DNA of 64,000 nucleotides from positions 186,001-250,000 of the forward strand of contig QYAI01000006.1 of assembly GCA_003988855.1 (NCBI GenBank). Direction: 5' to 3'. The notes under the pieces were generated by a model. The model made no database searches. It was not told where the DNA came from and saw only the letters and a list, made by a program, of their open reading frames with translations. Origin of the DNA: Arachnopeziza araneosa (Eukaryota; Ascomycota; Leotiomycetes; Helotiales; Arachnopezizaceae). Numbering within the stretch: position 1 is the first letter of the stretch; every line of letters starts with the position of its first letter. The position numbers and the translations under genes were made by a program. This document shows positions 22,772 through 34,587 of this stretch, piece by piece.

Positions 22772-23314
22772 CTATTCATCGTTTGCAAGATCGTTGATCA
22801 TCTTCAATATCTTCGACTCATTGTCTCCAGCCACTGCTCTTCCATTGGCCCAGTCTACCGTCTAAACATAGTGAGTTTGGTTCTAGTAGTTGAATATTGA
22901 GAGTGCATACCACTGGTCTCTGAAAACTCTCTGCACTCAACTTGAGTTTCTTTAATGCGTCTGATTGATCCTTGGCGCCTTTGATGATCGTTCCTATCTG
23001 TTGAGGTCCAACATATTCCAGAATGCTTTGCAGTTGATCTTCTGTTGGTAGCTCTTCAGTAACCTCGAGCTCGAATTCAGATCTTCTTGCATGCGTTTGT
23101 GCGGAGTGATCGCTAGCCTGATCTTCGGTCGCATGCTGGCTTGCAGCCGCAGAAGCCTGCTTCAAGAGCGTTTGGACTCTCACGGAAGCTGGAGAGCTTG
23201 CCTTATGGAAGAGCGTGATAACATCAAGGGTTTTGTGCTGTATAAGTAAGAGTTAATTATTGGCCATATCTTGTCGAAGTCGCTGGAAGGGTAAATACTG
23301 ACAAATCGAAACAT
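22772..23314 (-). CDS. FMP46: FMP46-type mitochondrial thioredoxin-fold protein
   Basis: Three exons (23314-23303, 23237-22911, 22861-22772) give 142 aa. The first exon is only 12 nt and encodes MFRF, followed by HKTLDVITLFHKASSPASVR across a 65-nt intron. The last intron (49 nt) leads to TVDWANGRAVAGDNESKIL. This is the fungal DUF1687/FMP46 family, a putative redox protein with a thioredoxin fold found in yeast mitochondria. The usual thioredoxin CXXC is absent; the corresponding loop reads SSPAS. The acidic middle (SEFELEVTEELPTEDQLQ) is characteristic. It is transcribed away from NUP53, the two ATGs being 264 bp apart. The tiny first exon would be missed by simple gene prediction, but the resulting N-terminus fits the family well. 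Confidence 0.86.
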
Positions 23315-23578
23315 TTTGACGTTGACTCTGGGTAATTGAAGAAAGTCTGGGGAACAGCTGTTGTTGAAAAGAGAAGAGCTTCTAAACGCCATATGACGTT
23401 GATAATCCCTGTTACTGGCGTCTAGATCCCTACCCTGTCCTCCCAAAATGGTACCTGTTGCTTGTGAGACCAGATCCGCGTCTGCCACAGCCAGCGAACC
23501 GATTCGAGATTTATTTCTCGTCCACCTCGCATTCCTCGACTCTACCACCACGCACGTCTGCATTCCTTGTGCGTCGAA
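23315..23578. promoter_or_regulatory. Compact bidirectional promoter FMP46/NUP53
   Basis: Only 264 bp separate the two start codons, so both leaders and core promoters overlap here. The stretch is open in more than one frame, which produces long overlapping frames that I treat as shadows. No clear TATA element is visible. Confidence 0.45.
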
Positions 23579-24919
23579 ATGGCACCTCTGATTCTCCATC
23601 ACGTTCCAGAAGACGAAGAATTTGTTGGCCCAGATGGTATAAGACGGCCCTACGCTGTCTACGAGAGGTAAGACACCAACCGCGCCATGTCAACAACACT
23701 TGATGAATTTCCTGACTTCTTTAGCACGGATGCGAACCCATCTGGAATAAGACCAAGGAGAGTAGTACCAGAGACCGGATCGTTTGGAAAATCCAGACAG
23801 AGATCACGGTCAAGAACAGGCACACCTGCCGCAAAACGAGAGGACCCAACATTCGCAGTCGCCGAAACGATCTTCTCCCAGTTTCTTGCAGAAAGATCTA
23901 CAGAAAACGTCGGCGAGAATGCGCGCAAGTCCTCATTATCAAGTTCAGTCTCGCAACCCAACTTGTCCTCTGCGCCTCAGATCGATGGAAATGCTGGGCA
24001 GTTGTCACGATTTTCCAAAGCACCTCACAAGGAGCCTACTGAAGTTATACTACGGGGTTTCAAGTCAACTCAACAATATGCAGCTATCAGGGAATATGAA
24101 AGAATTGCTGGTCGAATCTGCGAACATTACGATCGAGAACCACCACCTGAGCAGCGGCGATTTAAGATGGATGTCCACGATGCAGCAGTGATGCAGCAAA
24201 AAGCCTTGACTGCAGAGGAGAAAGTCAAAGCGAATAAATTTGCTGGGGGGGATCACTGGATCAAGGTTACGTTCGAATCAGCAGAGGCTGCGGAGGTCGC
24301 TATCGAGTCTTCACCGCAGACTATTCTAGGACATTTGGTCTTCGCAGAGATGTATCGGGGAGTGCCCCCAACCTCAGATGAAGAGATCCCAATAGACGGC
24401 AAAGCAAGAACTATGAGAGGATTTGGCTCTGGTTCAAACTCTGGGCTTCATCATCGCAAAACCTCATCGACTCTCCCACGGTCTTTTGGCACGCCAGCCA
24501 TGCGCGAAATCGGTCGTGGCAGCAGCTCCCTTTCACCACCAGAATCTAATTTTTCTTCAACCACTCTGGATACTGGCACAATCGCGTCTACCACTTCATC
24601 TGCTACCGTGACCGGTGGCACAGCTCCCACTCATGCACCTGACGATGATATATTCTGCAAGCGAATACCCACAGCAAAGAAGATAAAACTTATCGATGCT
24701 TCTCAAGCTCTACTCCCACAACCTTCTCTGACAAAAAGACTTCTCAGCAATATTCCAATTCTTGGGTGGGTACATGCTGATCCGATTGGGAATGAATTAC
24801 CGATGACCGACCAGGGAGAATTCGATTACAAGAAAGCTACATTTTATTGGAGGGTCATGTACCTAATTCAGTATTACACGGGTCTACCTGTTTGTGGTGA
24901 TGTGTTCAAGGAGGATTAA
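23579..24919 (+). CDS. NUP53: Nucleoporin NUP53 (MPPN/RRM_NUP35 family)
   Basis: Two exons (23579-23667 and 23725-24919) give 427 aa. The N-terminus MAPLILHHVPEDEEFVGPDG leads into RRPYAVY and, across a 57-nt intron, a Ser/Arg-rich segment (GKSRQRSRSRTGTPAAKRED). The atypical RRM of Nup35/Nup53 proteins spans about residues 125-220 (VILRGFKSTQQYAAIREYER to HLVFAEMYRG). The protein ends with an amphipathic segment (TKRLLSNIPILGWV), which resembles the membrane-binding C-terminus described for Nup53. The product is a linker nucleoporin joining Nup170/Nup188-type scaffold proteins to the pore membrane. Starting at the ATG in exon 1 recovers the conserved N-terminus that the unspliced frame lacks. 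Confidence 0.87.
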
Positions 24920-25125
24920 GGTGTATTAGCATAACATGAAAGAAATGAATACCCGGACATGATTATTTAAGGCACGGCGTTCAAGTGGAATCATTCTCAT
25001 CCATATGTAATATAAAGTCTATTTCTCTAGCAGGTCATCCTCATAAATGAACAGAGGGTATTTGCATTACCACGACTCTAACAGTATAAATCGTACAAGG
25101 ATGAAAGGTGCTATGTCAACACTAC

Positions 25126-26544
25126 CTAATCAGACACAACAGGCTCATCAGTCACGCTCCACCTCCTTTCCCGTTCTCTCCCCTCCCCTTGGATACTCTC
25201 ACTCTCGCTCTCTTCTTTATCGTCTAACTTTGCAGTCTCGTCTTCTATTGCTGATGTATCTTCCATTGATGTGACTGGAACCACTGTTCGGGTGGAAGTT
25301 GATTCCTCGCCGACTCCTCTATCTTCTCCTAACCTGGTCTTCGGGATATCCAACTCCCCACCAGGTTTGTAGTCCTCCAAGGGATCTTTCACTCTTTCCC
25401 CCGACGGTGAAAATGGTCGTGCTCCTCTCGAGCGATTCAGTATACCAGCAGTCATATCACCGCGATCAGAGAATATGCTCGTGACATCGGTATCTCTCCC
25501 ACCACTGACGGCTCCTGCAAGACTCTGATATCCAAGTCCATCTACTAGAAGGCTATCGTTCCTCGTGTGATGCATATCTGGCCTGGTGGGATGCGCGTCT
25601 TCCGAGGCTAGGATACTCCTATTCTGGGGCAAGATACTGAAGATTTTGGCGCTATGAGTTGGGTGCGCTTCTACCTCAGTCTCGTTGGCAAATAAATCTC
25701 GACCTTTTTCGAGTAATTCGTCTAATCCACCTCCATTCCATCCTTTTCTTGCTAACGCTTCAAAGATATCAACCTCTGCTCTCACTAGCCCAGCACTGCA
25801 CTCAACAATTCCCTTACTCATCTCTTGGCAATCTCTTACAAGCGCTCGACTATGACCTCCACTAAGACTCGTCAAGCCATCCAACTTGCTTGTAAGTTGC
25901 ACTAAGTGCTCCCGAAACTTACTCACGTCTCTCTTCCTCTGCCTATGCAGCCTCAGACCCTCCTTCTCCATCTTTCTAATATCCTTACTCATAGCTTTTG
26001 CCTCTTTCTGATATGCTACCTCCTCTTCCTCCAGCCGTCTTTGCCACTGATCTAGCTCATGCAATAAGGGGACTTCGAAGCTCCTGTAAACAGTCTCTGA
26101 GAGAATCTGTTGATGATTCGCTATCAACTGATGTACTCCACTAGCCGCAAGCAAGCTGTCTGCTGTACAGTTTCCTTTGGCAGTGAACGAGTTCGACATG
26201 CTCCCCATGCCATGGCCCGAAGCATCGAGAGCTTCCGAACGCGCTTCTTTTAAGCGGGCACATGCTTCTAGAGCAGATCCAAAGGTAGAGGCGGAAGTGG
26301 AAAGTGCGGCTAGGGCTAGACGATAGTTCTTCGCAGATGAAAGGAGGTCAGAGTAGGCTACTTGAGAGGCCTCAAGGTCGGATTTGTTGAGAACGGAGTG
26401 GGGAGAGCGCGGTGGTGGGGGGAGCGGGAGGTTCAGCGTACTAGGCAACGGATTTGACGTCGAAGCATAAGAGAAAGTCGGTGAGGCTGGGATAGGAGGA
26501 AGTGCACTGGGGGTTGGAGATGGCGGCCGGTCTGTCGTTGCCAT
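25126..26544 (-). CDS. IVY1: IVY1-like phospholipid-binding protein (I-BAR-like)
   Basis: This single exon encodes 472 aa from the ATG at 26544; the open frame continues upstream without an ATG that fits. A Pro/Ser-rich N-terminus (about 1-55) precedes a long helical region (about 58-285) with LNKSDLEASQVAYSDLLSSA, KNYRLALAALSTSASTFGSA and LEACARLKEARSEALDASGH. This is the hallmark of fungal IVY1, the yeast vacuolar protein that interacts with Vps33 and the Rab Ypt7 and has an inverse-BAR-like fold. A basic helical patch (RKMEKEGLRLHRQRKRDVSK) could bind membrane. The C-terminal 170 residues are acidic and disordered. The start is 409 bp from the divergent thioesterase start. Confidence 0.85.
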   Translation of the reverse strand: MATTDRPPSPTPSALPPIPASPTFSYASTSNPLPSTLNLPLPPPPRSPHSVLNKSDLEASQVAYSDLLSSAKNYRLALAALSTSASTFGSALEACARLKEARSEALDASGHGMGSMSNSFTAKGNCTADSLLAASGVHQLIANHQQILSETVYRSFEVPLLHELDQWQRRLEEEEVAYQKEAKAMSKDIRKMEKEGLRLHRQRKRDVSKFREHLVQLTSKLDGLTSLSGGHSRALVRDCQEMSKGIVECSAGLVRAEVDIFEALARKGWNGGGLDELLEKGRDLFANETEVEAHPTHSAKIFSILPQNRSILASEDAHPTRPDMHHTRNDSLLVDGLGYQSLAGAVSGGRDTDVTSIFSDRGDMTAGILNRSRGARPFSPSGERVKDPLEDYKPGGELDIPKTRLGEDRGVGEESTSTRTVVPVTSMEDTSAIEDETAKLDDKEESESESIQGEGRERERRWSVTDEPVVSD

Positions 26545-26953
26545 CTTGGTGATTGGAGAGTCGTTTGTTATGATGCGCGTAGGCGGCAGAAAGGAGCACT
26601 GGGTTCCCGTACCCGATGCAGCACAGAGATGGCAAAATATATTACAAGAAGGGAATCCCAAATGACCATTAGCAACAAAATGCACACCTGGCCTTTGGAG
26701 GCTCGTGATATCGAGGGGCGTGTGGTTGAGAGACGTCTTCTGACAGCCAAAGAAGACCCCGATCTCGATAAGAGTAAACATAGGCGATAAGGAGCCCTGT
26801 AAGGTGCTTGACCTCATTGTCACAGGTAGAGCTCAACCAGAAACACAAACTCACCCTACTACTTTTGAACTTTTTCAACTTACTTCTTCTGCAAGTACGA
26901 ATCGTCCATTTTCTACATCTCAGTATCCAAGAGTCTAGCTGGGATTTACAGTC
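26545..26953. promoter_or_regulatory. Divergent promoter IVY1/acyl-protein thioesterase
   Basis: This 409-bp gap lies between two start codons on opposite strands and so should drive both genes. The frames crossing it are continuations of neighbouring open frames, not separate genes. Confidence 0.45.
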
Positions 26954-27843
26954 ATGCCTCCACCAACAGCTCTCACCATCCCTGCAGTCAAGAAGCACAC
27001 CGCAACTGTCATCATGGCCCACGGCCTTGGTGACAGTGGTGCTGGATGGGTTGGATTAGCAGAAAATTGGCGCCTACGACAGAAGTTTGAGGAGGTCAAG
27101 TTCATTTTTCCGAATGCGCCAACAATCCCAATTACCGTGGTAGGAACAATCCCACATTAATGGTTACTGAAGCTGACTATGCCATGTAGAATATGGGCAT
27201 GAGAATGCCAGGCTGGTATGATATTGTAAGACCGCGAGATGCCTCCGTTCGCACACCTACCCGTCTCAACTTCCTGTGAAGAGCTTGGGCTAACCATTGG
27301 ATCACAGATGCAATTCCAAGACCTCCAATCTGCCCAAGATGAGCCTGGTATCATTCGCTCCCAGGCATATTTCCATTCCCTCATCAAGTCTGAAATAGAT
27401 TCCGGTATTGCTTCCAATCGCATAGTTCTAGGCGGGTTTTCTCAAGGAGGAGCCATGAGTATATTCTCTGGAATTACCGCAACGCAAAAGATTGGTGGCA
27501 TTTTTGGACTCTCTAGCTACCTACTCCTACATAACAAGATCAAAGACTTGGTTCCGAAAGAAAATCCAAATAAAGATACTCCGATCTTTATGGGGCATGG
27601 AGACGAAGATCCATTAGTTAAACCGGAGTGGGGTCAGATGACTGCTAAAGTCCTAGAAGGCTTGGGATATGAGGTTAATTTGAAGATGTATCCGTGAGTA
27701 AACATCAATGGGTAACGAGAATACCATACTAAATTTCTGCTAGAGGTTTGGAGCACAGCGCTACCCCCCAGGAGATTGATGATATAGAAAAGTATTTGAG
27801 TCAGAGAATACCTCCCATTGGAGACAAACCTCCTACCTTGTGA
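26954..27843 (+). CDS. APT1: Acyl-protein thioesterase 1 (alpha/beta hydrolase)
   Basis: Four exons (26954-27139, 27190-27225, 27308-27693, 27744-27843) give 235 aa, close to the family's usual 220-240. The enzyme removes palmitoyl groups from S-acylated proteins such as small GTPases. Visible features are the oxyanion loop MAHGLGDSGAGW, the nucleophile elbow GGFSQGGAM with Ser119, the acid in GHGDEDPLV (Asp175 by homology) and the base in GLEHS (His207). Exon 2 is only 36 nt (NMGMRMPGWYDI) and carries the Met-rich, Trp-containing segment conserved in APT1. Introns of 50, 82 and 50 nt have GT-AG ends. The protein is cytosolic, with no signal peptide. Confidence 0.93.
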
Positions 27844-29406
27844 CTAGATGGTCGAATTAACTGGATGAATAATTACACGGGCATATTACTCCTGTTATTC
27901 TTGGTCACTGCGATAGTATTCGGATGGAGAAAAGCTAGAAAAGGCCCGGAGGAAATAAAAGTCCTGAAGGTGGGCAAGAGTGAATAGCAAATACACTCGT
28001 TGAGCACCACAGGACCTAACGATGGGACACTCGTACCTGTCGATACCCATTCTGATGTGGGCAGAACTGAAGCTTTCAAATTTAACCCACCTCATTTGCT
28101 AAATAATTATTACAACCATCTCTCTTCGATTCGACTATTCTGTAGTTTAAATCTTGGCTTCCTCTCTTAAATTCCAAAATTCCTCTCTTACTAATAAACG
28201 ACAATTTTGTCAACGATTCCATATATATTTCATTCGTCCCTCTAAGAATAGTCGTCTTTGGGCTTCTAATACTAATAATTTCAGTCATACTTCTATTATA
28301 CTTCTATTAAGAAACTAGCTCGCTTCAACACGCAGCTGCTTCTCTCAAACTTATTCCCACCTGGGCAGGCTGCGAGTACTTCGAGTCACATGACCCCAGT
28401 AATAAGGATCCGACTTCTTCACGAAGTCCTGAACATTTCCTTAGTCGTGGAGCGTAAACTTGAACTTTCAAATAGAATGATTAGAGGTAATATTTGTATA
28501 GCTTAATATCATGTACAAAGCTAATCACCCTTTCTGCTCACACCTTGAACAGATTGGTAAAGAAAGTCAAAGCAGATATATTCATCTTTTAACTCGCGGG
28601 CAAGAGGGACCGAAGTAATCGAATTACTGTCTTGGAGGGCAGAGATTTAGTTTACGAAAATTGACTCCTCTCCCAACTTCAAAACAAGGAACCGGACTAG
28701 ACCTTCAACTCTGTTTTCAAAGTAGACGCTTCACTGGAAACCTTTCGAATCGCGTGTGAGCAGTGCTAAAATATTGAACTCAGGACTGCCCCTTGCACCT
28801 CACGAATAGCCATGCCTATACAATCACAGGAGAAACAATCACTTGCTGTAGTGTAATATACTCACAATTCTATTTCGTCTCCTTGCCACACCTAATTTCT
28901 AGCGTCGCTTCGCGAGAGATAAATAGGAGAGATGGTTCGTGCATAACGTAGTAGCTTAGTCTACTGTCATATAGCTTGAAATTCCATCACATTTCGCATA
29001 GACTACTTCAATCTTCTACGACACTTTTCTGAAGTCTATTCAAACCCTACTTATGATGTCGTCGAGTCTCCTCGGATGTCGCTTTAACACTTCCTTGTTA
29101 GAGAAACGAAAGATATAATATTTTCCTAAGCGATTCCATGCTTAAATTAGTAGTCGATCTTAAGAAGGGCTAGATGGAGAGAAAGGCTGTTTTGTGATGA
29201 TTATCTGTGCAGTAATTCAGGACCGGAGATGGAGTTAGGGATAGAAGAAGCCTTATTTCGATATACAAGAAACAATACACTGTCACCATGGTCTATCAGA
29301 AGCTCGACATCGTACAAGCCCTTTCCGGATATAAATCTTCCCTAATATAACCACTCCTCTTGCCCACCAATCCTTTCCCCTCCTTCACCCATTCCCTCGC
29401 TCTCAA
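27844..29406. other. Long AT-rich intergenic region
   Basis: This 1.56-kb gap separates the convergent 3' ends of the thioesterase and the Dabb gene. I found no frame over 70 codons with coding features, no tRNA and no clear inverted repeat. It is larger than two 3' untranslated regions need. Confidence 0.45.
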
Positions 29407-29810
29407 TTACATCCCCGTCCCCTTCACAACCTTCGGACTGAAGATAACCGTCATGATCCCCTCGGCCCCAAGACTTTTGACTCCCGCTTTCAAAACCTTG
29501 TGCGCCTCACAATCATTATCGTAATACTTGACGTCATCCAGGTCTTTGAACTCGCTCTTGCTCACGACCGTGTAGCCCTGGGAGCGGACGTCTTCTTCGG
29601 CCTGCCCGGCGTGTAGGGAGAGGATGTAAGGTTTGCCGTCCTGAGGCTGTTAGTCTTGGGGTGGGAGGAAGCAAAGAAGAAGGCGGGAGAGGGAAATTAG
29701 GGGGATACCTTGCTATTCGTCGTGCTGAGTGTCGTGTATAAATCGAGTAGTTTGGCTTGGTTCTTTTTCGAAGGGATTTTAAACATGGTTACTCGGATTA
29801 TGCGGGACAT
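29407..29810 (-). CDS. Stress-responsive A/B-barrel (Dabb) domain protein
   Basis: Two exons (29810-29709 and 29640-29407) give 111 aa. The protein starts MSRIIRVTMFKIPSKKNQAK and continues with LLDLYTTLSTTNSKDGKPYI, HAGQAEEDVRSQGYTVVSKS and EFKDLDDVKYYDNDCEAHKV, the pattern of Dabb proteins (dimeric ferredoxin-like alpha/beta barrel). The family includes stress-induced plant proteins, polyketide cyclases and many fungal proteins without known function. The 68-nt GT-AG intron keeps frame and joins two halves of the domain. Neither exon alone is long enough to be found as an open frame of 60 codons from an ATG, so this gene is easy to miss. Its neighbour on the same strand is a dienelactone-hydrolase-like gene. 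Confidence 0.85.
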
Positions 29811-30338
29811 TATGACGGTATTCTAACGATAGGGTCAAAATTGAATTGAGAGGCAAAAAGAGAGAATTTTAGTTGGAGAGGTTGAGGTTGGAGTGCGAGG
29901 GAAAGGATCATATATTCATACCACCGTACCTAAATACTGAGTAAGCTTCGCCTGGAGCGGGGCAGGTTTTGGGTTGGAGCTTTACAACAACGTGATTAAT
30001 AGCTCTTTTGTTATGGAGAAAATTGGAAAGAGACAAGATGGTGAAATATTTTCTAATTGAATAGAAATATGGTTGTAAAGTAGTGTTTTGAGGGAGTTGA
30101 CTGCTCCGGATGGAAAACCGGGGCTTAATCTAAAGCCGAATTGTAAAGTGCGGAATTCTTCCGATGTGGGGTATTGTGATCTTAAATCTACGAGATTCAA
30201 CTGTATATGACTAATCACTCCAAAGCATGCCCGAAGTTGATCATATAAACCATTGATTCATGATATTTTCCTCCCAATTAATATCAGAGCTTTGTAGCAC
30301 TATCATGTCTGTGGTTCTCAGGATCCAGACAGACCAAC
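29811..30338. other. Intergenic region
   Basis: About 530 bp lie between the Dabb gene start and the dienelactone-hydrolase-like gene stop, both on the minus strand. The short frames here have no family features. It should contain the Dabb promoter. Confidence 0.4.
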
Positions 30339-31242
30339 TCACAAGTGCTTGCCGAAGAACTCCAGAAGTGTCTGATAACCTCTCTCGTACTCTGACTTCA
30401 CACGCTCATCCTCCAAGTCACTGCGAGCCGCCATCCACCCGTGAATCTGATCCTTGAAGATCTCAATGTGCTTTTCGCCTGTCAGGTTCTCTTCGAATTT
30501 CTTGACATCCTCGGCGGACTCGTCGCCAGAAGCAAGCATGCAGAGCGGGACCTTGACGCCGAAAGCGTCAGATGGATCAATCATTGCAGGATGACATTCA
30601 GCTGCCGCTTTGAATGGATTCGTCTCGGAGGCTAGAGAAATGGATACAACTTTTCCTCCCCAGCAGAACTATACTTGTCAGAAATTGTGTTTCGAGTACG
30701 GTAATAAGACATACACCAATGAGGCCCCAGGTATTGATACCAGGGTATTTCTTTTCAATCTCCTTCAAAACCTTAGGAACTCTCTCTACAGTCTTTGGGG
30801 GAGCACCAATAGTTCCAAAGAAGTTTCCAAGCTTCTCTCCTTTCTCTTTGGTGTCAGGTGGGTACCTGCAACTGTCAGGATATTTCCGTGTTAAATCCAG
30901 CGGGCGATACCAACCAAGAGATATCAGCTGGCTTTCCATCAAACCAATCAGGCATAAAGACTTGATATTTCTGATGCTCATCAGAAGTAGCGAGAATATC
31001 GGCGCCTTGCAATGATTGAGGGAAGAAGCCAAAGATATCGAAAATATAAAGAAGAGCTTTGGAAGAATCGGCAGGGCCAGTAACATCTTGGAATTTGTGA
31101 GCGATCAGAGCTTCTTCACAGAGCTAGAATACGTACAGGTCTTCAAACCATCAATTGTCTCATACTTGCCCTTGGGTTCATAGCCTTTGGAGACAATGGG
31201 TGGAATGCTGCAACAAGCTTTGGAGTGACCGTGCATGGCCAT
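30339..31242 (-). CDS. Dienelactone hydrolase family protein
   Basis: Four exons (31242-31137, 31086-30915, 30865-30715, 30668-30339) give 252 aa, the usual length. The fold is alpha/beta hydrolase with a cysteine nucleophile: GLIGFCWGGKVVS places Cys145, with the acid in ASGDES (Asp192) and the base in IHGWMAARSD (His219). The N-terminus starts MAMHGHSKACCS, common in fungal members, and YIFDIFGFFPQSLQGAD carries the conserved strand and helix. Introns of 46-50 nt have GT-AG ends, and the third uses GTATGT. Bacterial relatives hydrolyse dienelactones in chlorocatechol breakdown; fungal members often have no assigned substrate, so only the hydrolase class is certain. A second in-frame ATG two codons downstream is an alternative start. 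Confidence 0.9.
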
Positions 31243-31630
31243 GTTGTAGGATCTTTTGTTGCGCACTGTAGATGACCTGATTGTTGATTGTGGGATTGAA
31301 TTTCTAAACAAAGATAGCTGCATATGTGACTTGTAAAAGAGGGAGAAAGTGGTATGATCATTGCGGGGGGGATAAGTTAAGTTATTTGAAACCCAGTTGA
31401 TGACGTAAGTATCAGCATGGCGACGGTGGTGGGGCTTTTTCGAGGGGTCACAGAGATGGTTGATACGAGTACGAGTAGCTTCTAACAGATTGAGTCTTCA
31501 AACATTATGTATATCGCAAAAGATACTCTCGCCTCTGTCCCGTTTCAGCAACATCTGATCCATGACTCTGAACCTCACAGCACAATAAACAATAATGCTG
31601 GACAACAAAATACCATTACTCTTACTCCCG
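31243..31630. other. Intergenic region
   Basis: About 390 bp separate the hydrolase start and the carboxylesterase stop, both on the minus strand. Nothing coding is apparent. A G-run (about 31366-31372) next to an AT-rich segment is the only visible feature. Confidence 0.4.
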
Positions 31631-33513
31631 TCAGTATAATGCCTTTTGCCACCACCGGCAACGACGATTCTCCAAAGGGTCCGGAATCAAGGAGATGACC
31701 GACTGATTCAATTGCAGGATATTACCTTGGCTGTAGTCTGGGAAGTATGGCTGCAAACCATATCTATTTGGAGTCCCGGATATCACAAAGTTTGTGAACC
31801 AGTCTTGCATCAACAAGGCCAGACTATCGTTGGCAACGGCTGTAGCAGGCCCTTCGTAAAATGTGTACTCAATATCCGCCCCATGGAGAGCTGGAGGAAC
31901 ATTGAACATGTAGTGAAAGGCGTTTGAGCTGAAGGCTCGAGCGAGATAATTAGCATTGCAGCTGAAAAGCGCCTCGGAAACGATTTTATCTGCGCGGTCG
32001 ACTTGGCTAGAATATCCGTACGTGCCATTGAGTACTGGTGGGTACAGATCATCCATGATGAAGGTCGCAATGTCACTAACATTGGCATTAGGAAACGAGA
32101 CCAGGATTACATTATTCAGGAAGTCTTCTTGACTTTCCGAATACGGCGATGTGAATTCAAGTCCTTCGTTGCCATTATGTCCTATCAGAAGTTTGAGGCT
32201 TTGATCGTAGCCGCCTTGAAGTAGCAGTTTTCCTGGGAGAGCAGGGGCAAAAGAACCATCGACGACAGGGTCTATATCACCACGATTAGATTGGTATTTA
32301 GTTGGGCAGAGAAGTTGGCTTACTAAACGTGAAATCACCAAATGGCGCCTGTCCTATAAGAATAAGATTCGCAAGCTGCAGCGCTTCTGTGGACAGGTTT
32401 CGAGCGTCTTGGAGCGAGTCAACTCCGGCAACCAACAGAAAATCCTGGAAAATGGATTCTTGCTTTTGATTGGTGGGCATTGGAAGGAAGGCACCACTCT
32501 GGATTATTGCTTGCTGAAATGGCACATTGCCTTTGAGGCCACCATAGGCCGTCACTTGATGAAGCGTGCTACCGCCTCCGGCTGATTCCCCAATGACTGT
32601 CACTCTGTTTGGATCACCGCCAAACTTTGAGATGTGCTGTTGAACCCATTCAAGTGCCTTGCGTTGGTCCAAGAGACCTGCGTTTGCTGTTCCGTTTTGT
32701 TGGAAAGTTGGGCCCGAGAGAAATCCCTGGAGATTGACAAGTCAGCGAGAATGTCCACAGAAATATGGCCAAATTTCATACAAATATCCCGAGTCGATAA
32801 TTGAGTGCGACATAAATCACGCCCTCTTTGCCATCACGCACACTGGCTTCCACCAAACCTGCGCCACTCCCATACTGTGTTTTCCAACCAAGAGTGTATC
32901 CTCCACCATGGATCCAAACCATCCTATCGTCCTTAGCAAGACGGTGGAATTGGATGAGAAGGGAAAACATACACTGCCGCAGGCTTCCTCGTCCCTCTCT
33001 GCTCAAAGATATCCTTTGGAACTTTGACATCCAGGAACAAGCAATCCTCGTTCGTCCCATTCACAGGCGGCTGAATTGTCAGATTTCTCACGACTGGGGA
33101 GACATATCCTTCAGTTTGATTGAGGACTTGTATACCATTGGTAAACCAATCTGTAACCTGGCTAACCCATAGCGGAACCGCGTTTACGCACACTGGAGAA
33201 TACGAACCATCATTGATCGGTACTGGCGAGGTCACTGGTGGGTCGGCCGGAGCTGTGAAACGCAGATTACCAAGTGGAGGAGCTGCGTAGCGAATGTTGG
33301 AGAAATTATAGAATTGGCCAGTTTCCTAGGCTCAAGTAAGCAATCAATTCAGTCTAGGATCGTGTACTTGTTTACATTGTAGATTCCCTGGTGGATTTCA
33401 TATCCCAAGTCAATTTGTGGTGTGGTTGTCGTCGCCTCGTGCGCAATGGCTGCTAAAGTTAGGCCAGTCAAGTTACAGGCAACGACGGCCAGCACAAGAG
33501 TAGCTGTTCTCAT
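31631..33513 (-). CDS. Secreted type-B carboxylesterase/lipase
   Basis: Five exons (33513-33376, 33325-32973, 32923-32782, 32726-32324, 32271-31631) give 558 aa. A signal peptide is visible (MRTATLVLAVVACNLTGLTL, cleavage near residue 22). Type-B carboxylesterase motifs follow: NEDCLFLDVKVP, MVWIHGGGYTLGW, then VIGESAGGGSTLHQ with the nucleophile serine, and later GHNGNEGLEF and FHYMFNVPPALHGADI, which carries the likely catalytic histidine. Several N-X-S/T sites fit a secreted glycoprotein. Such enzymes hydrolyse esters of fatty acids, aromatic acids or xenobiotics. The start is divergent from an MFS transporter, which suggests, without proving, uptake of a hydrolysis product. The frame is intact. 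Confidence 0.92.
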
Positions 33514-34587
33514 CTCGAAGAAGTATATGTGATTAAAAAGCAGATCTTCACATTGACTATACACGCAAGGATCGGGAGGGAGTGTGAAACTCAAATAAGG
33601 ATTTCTGTCACTTGAGATGGAGAAATTTTTTGGAGGGATTCCATGAAGATGACGTTCCTGAGAGCTTTTACGTTCCCGTGGGACAGGTGCGGGGAACTTT
33701 TCTGCAGACGTCTCTGGGGAGGATGATAGAGAGGGTTGTGCGTAGAGATGACTTTTTTTTTCCCCAACAGCGTAGCTTTTAGCATCTCGGAGGATAAGCG
33801 ATTTGTGGAGAAGCCTTGAACAATCTCAAACCCAGAATCGTCCATGTATTTTCGGGCCAAACCGAGCTCAGTGAATCGGAAGTGCTATTTTGGGGACTGT
33901 CACTTGTTCACCATGGCCAGCAAACCGTCATCCGTGATCAGCGATATATGAGGGTTTAATCTACAGTCCCATGTTGACAGCTCTTTCTGGGCAGGTGCTT
34001 GGAATTGAGACGAACGTGACGAGACGCTCATCCGTGTTGATGACTTAATCTAATTGGTTACACGACATTCGAAAGAAGGCTTCGGAAGCCTTGGCTCGGT
34101 GCATTCGGCGAGGGATATAGATTGGGTGCATGTATCCGTCGCCGCTGGGTGCCAATGAGACTTATTTTGTCGTGGAGAGCAACATCGTCCACTCACCCAG
34201 GCCAGCCATGGTCCGGGGCCCACGACCGAGTTAAGCGAATGAAAAAGGAGGGCGGGGGGGAGCCCCATGCGCACGCGTCGGTAGTCGCACGGGCACTTGA
34301 TATGTTCCGGTGGAAGTTTTTCTCGCTTCTCATCACCCATCCGGTAACATGATAGCGGCGTAGTCGACCCATTGCAGCCATCATCAGCGTCGATATTGCG
34401 GGGTAGCTTCGACGGCGTTGGAAAATGGGCCAGCGTGATACGGGGCCGAGTGGCTACCACAACTCCGGTGGCAAGACTCACGCCTTCAAATGTCTATAAT
34501 TCCTCTACCATTCCTCCCCGCCAAGCCCTCATGCGTCTCTGACAGCTTTCTTCTTTGGACTCTTCTCATCCCGATACTTGCTTCGCC
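33514..34587. promoter_or_regulatory. Divergent promoter region, carboxylesterase/MFS
   Basis: This 1.07-kb region lies between start codons on opposite strands. Frames at 34050-34481 (minus) and 33591-33860 (minus) have no family features and I treat them as chance. The stretch from about 34120 to 34450 is more GC-rich than its surroundings. Confidence 0.4.

Noticed and set aside
34050..34481. 143-codon minus-strand frame between the carboxylesterase and MFS genes
   Set aside because: It has no domain, overlaps open frames on the other strand and lies in a GC-richer stretch where chance frames are expected.
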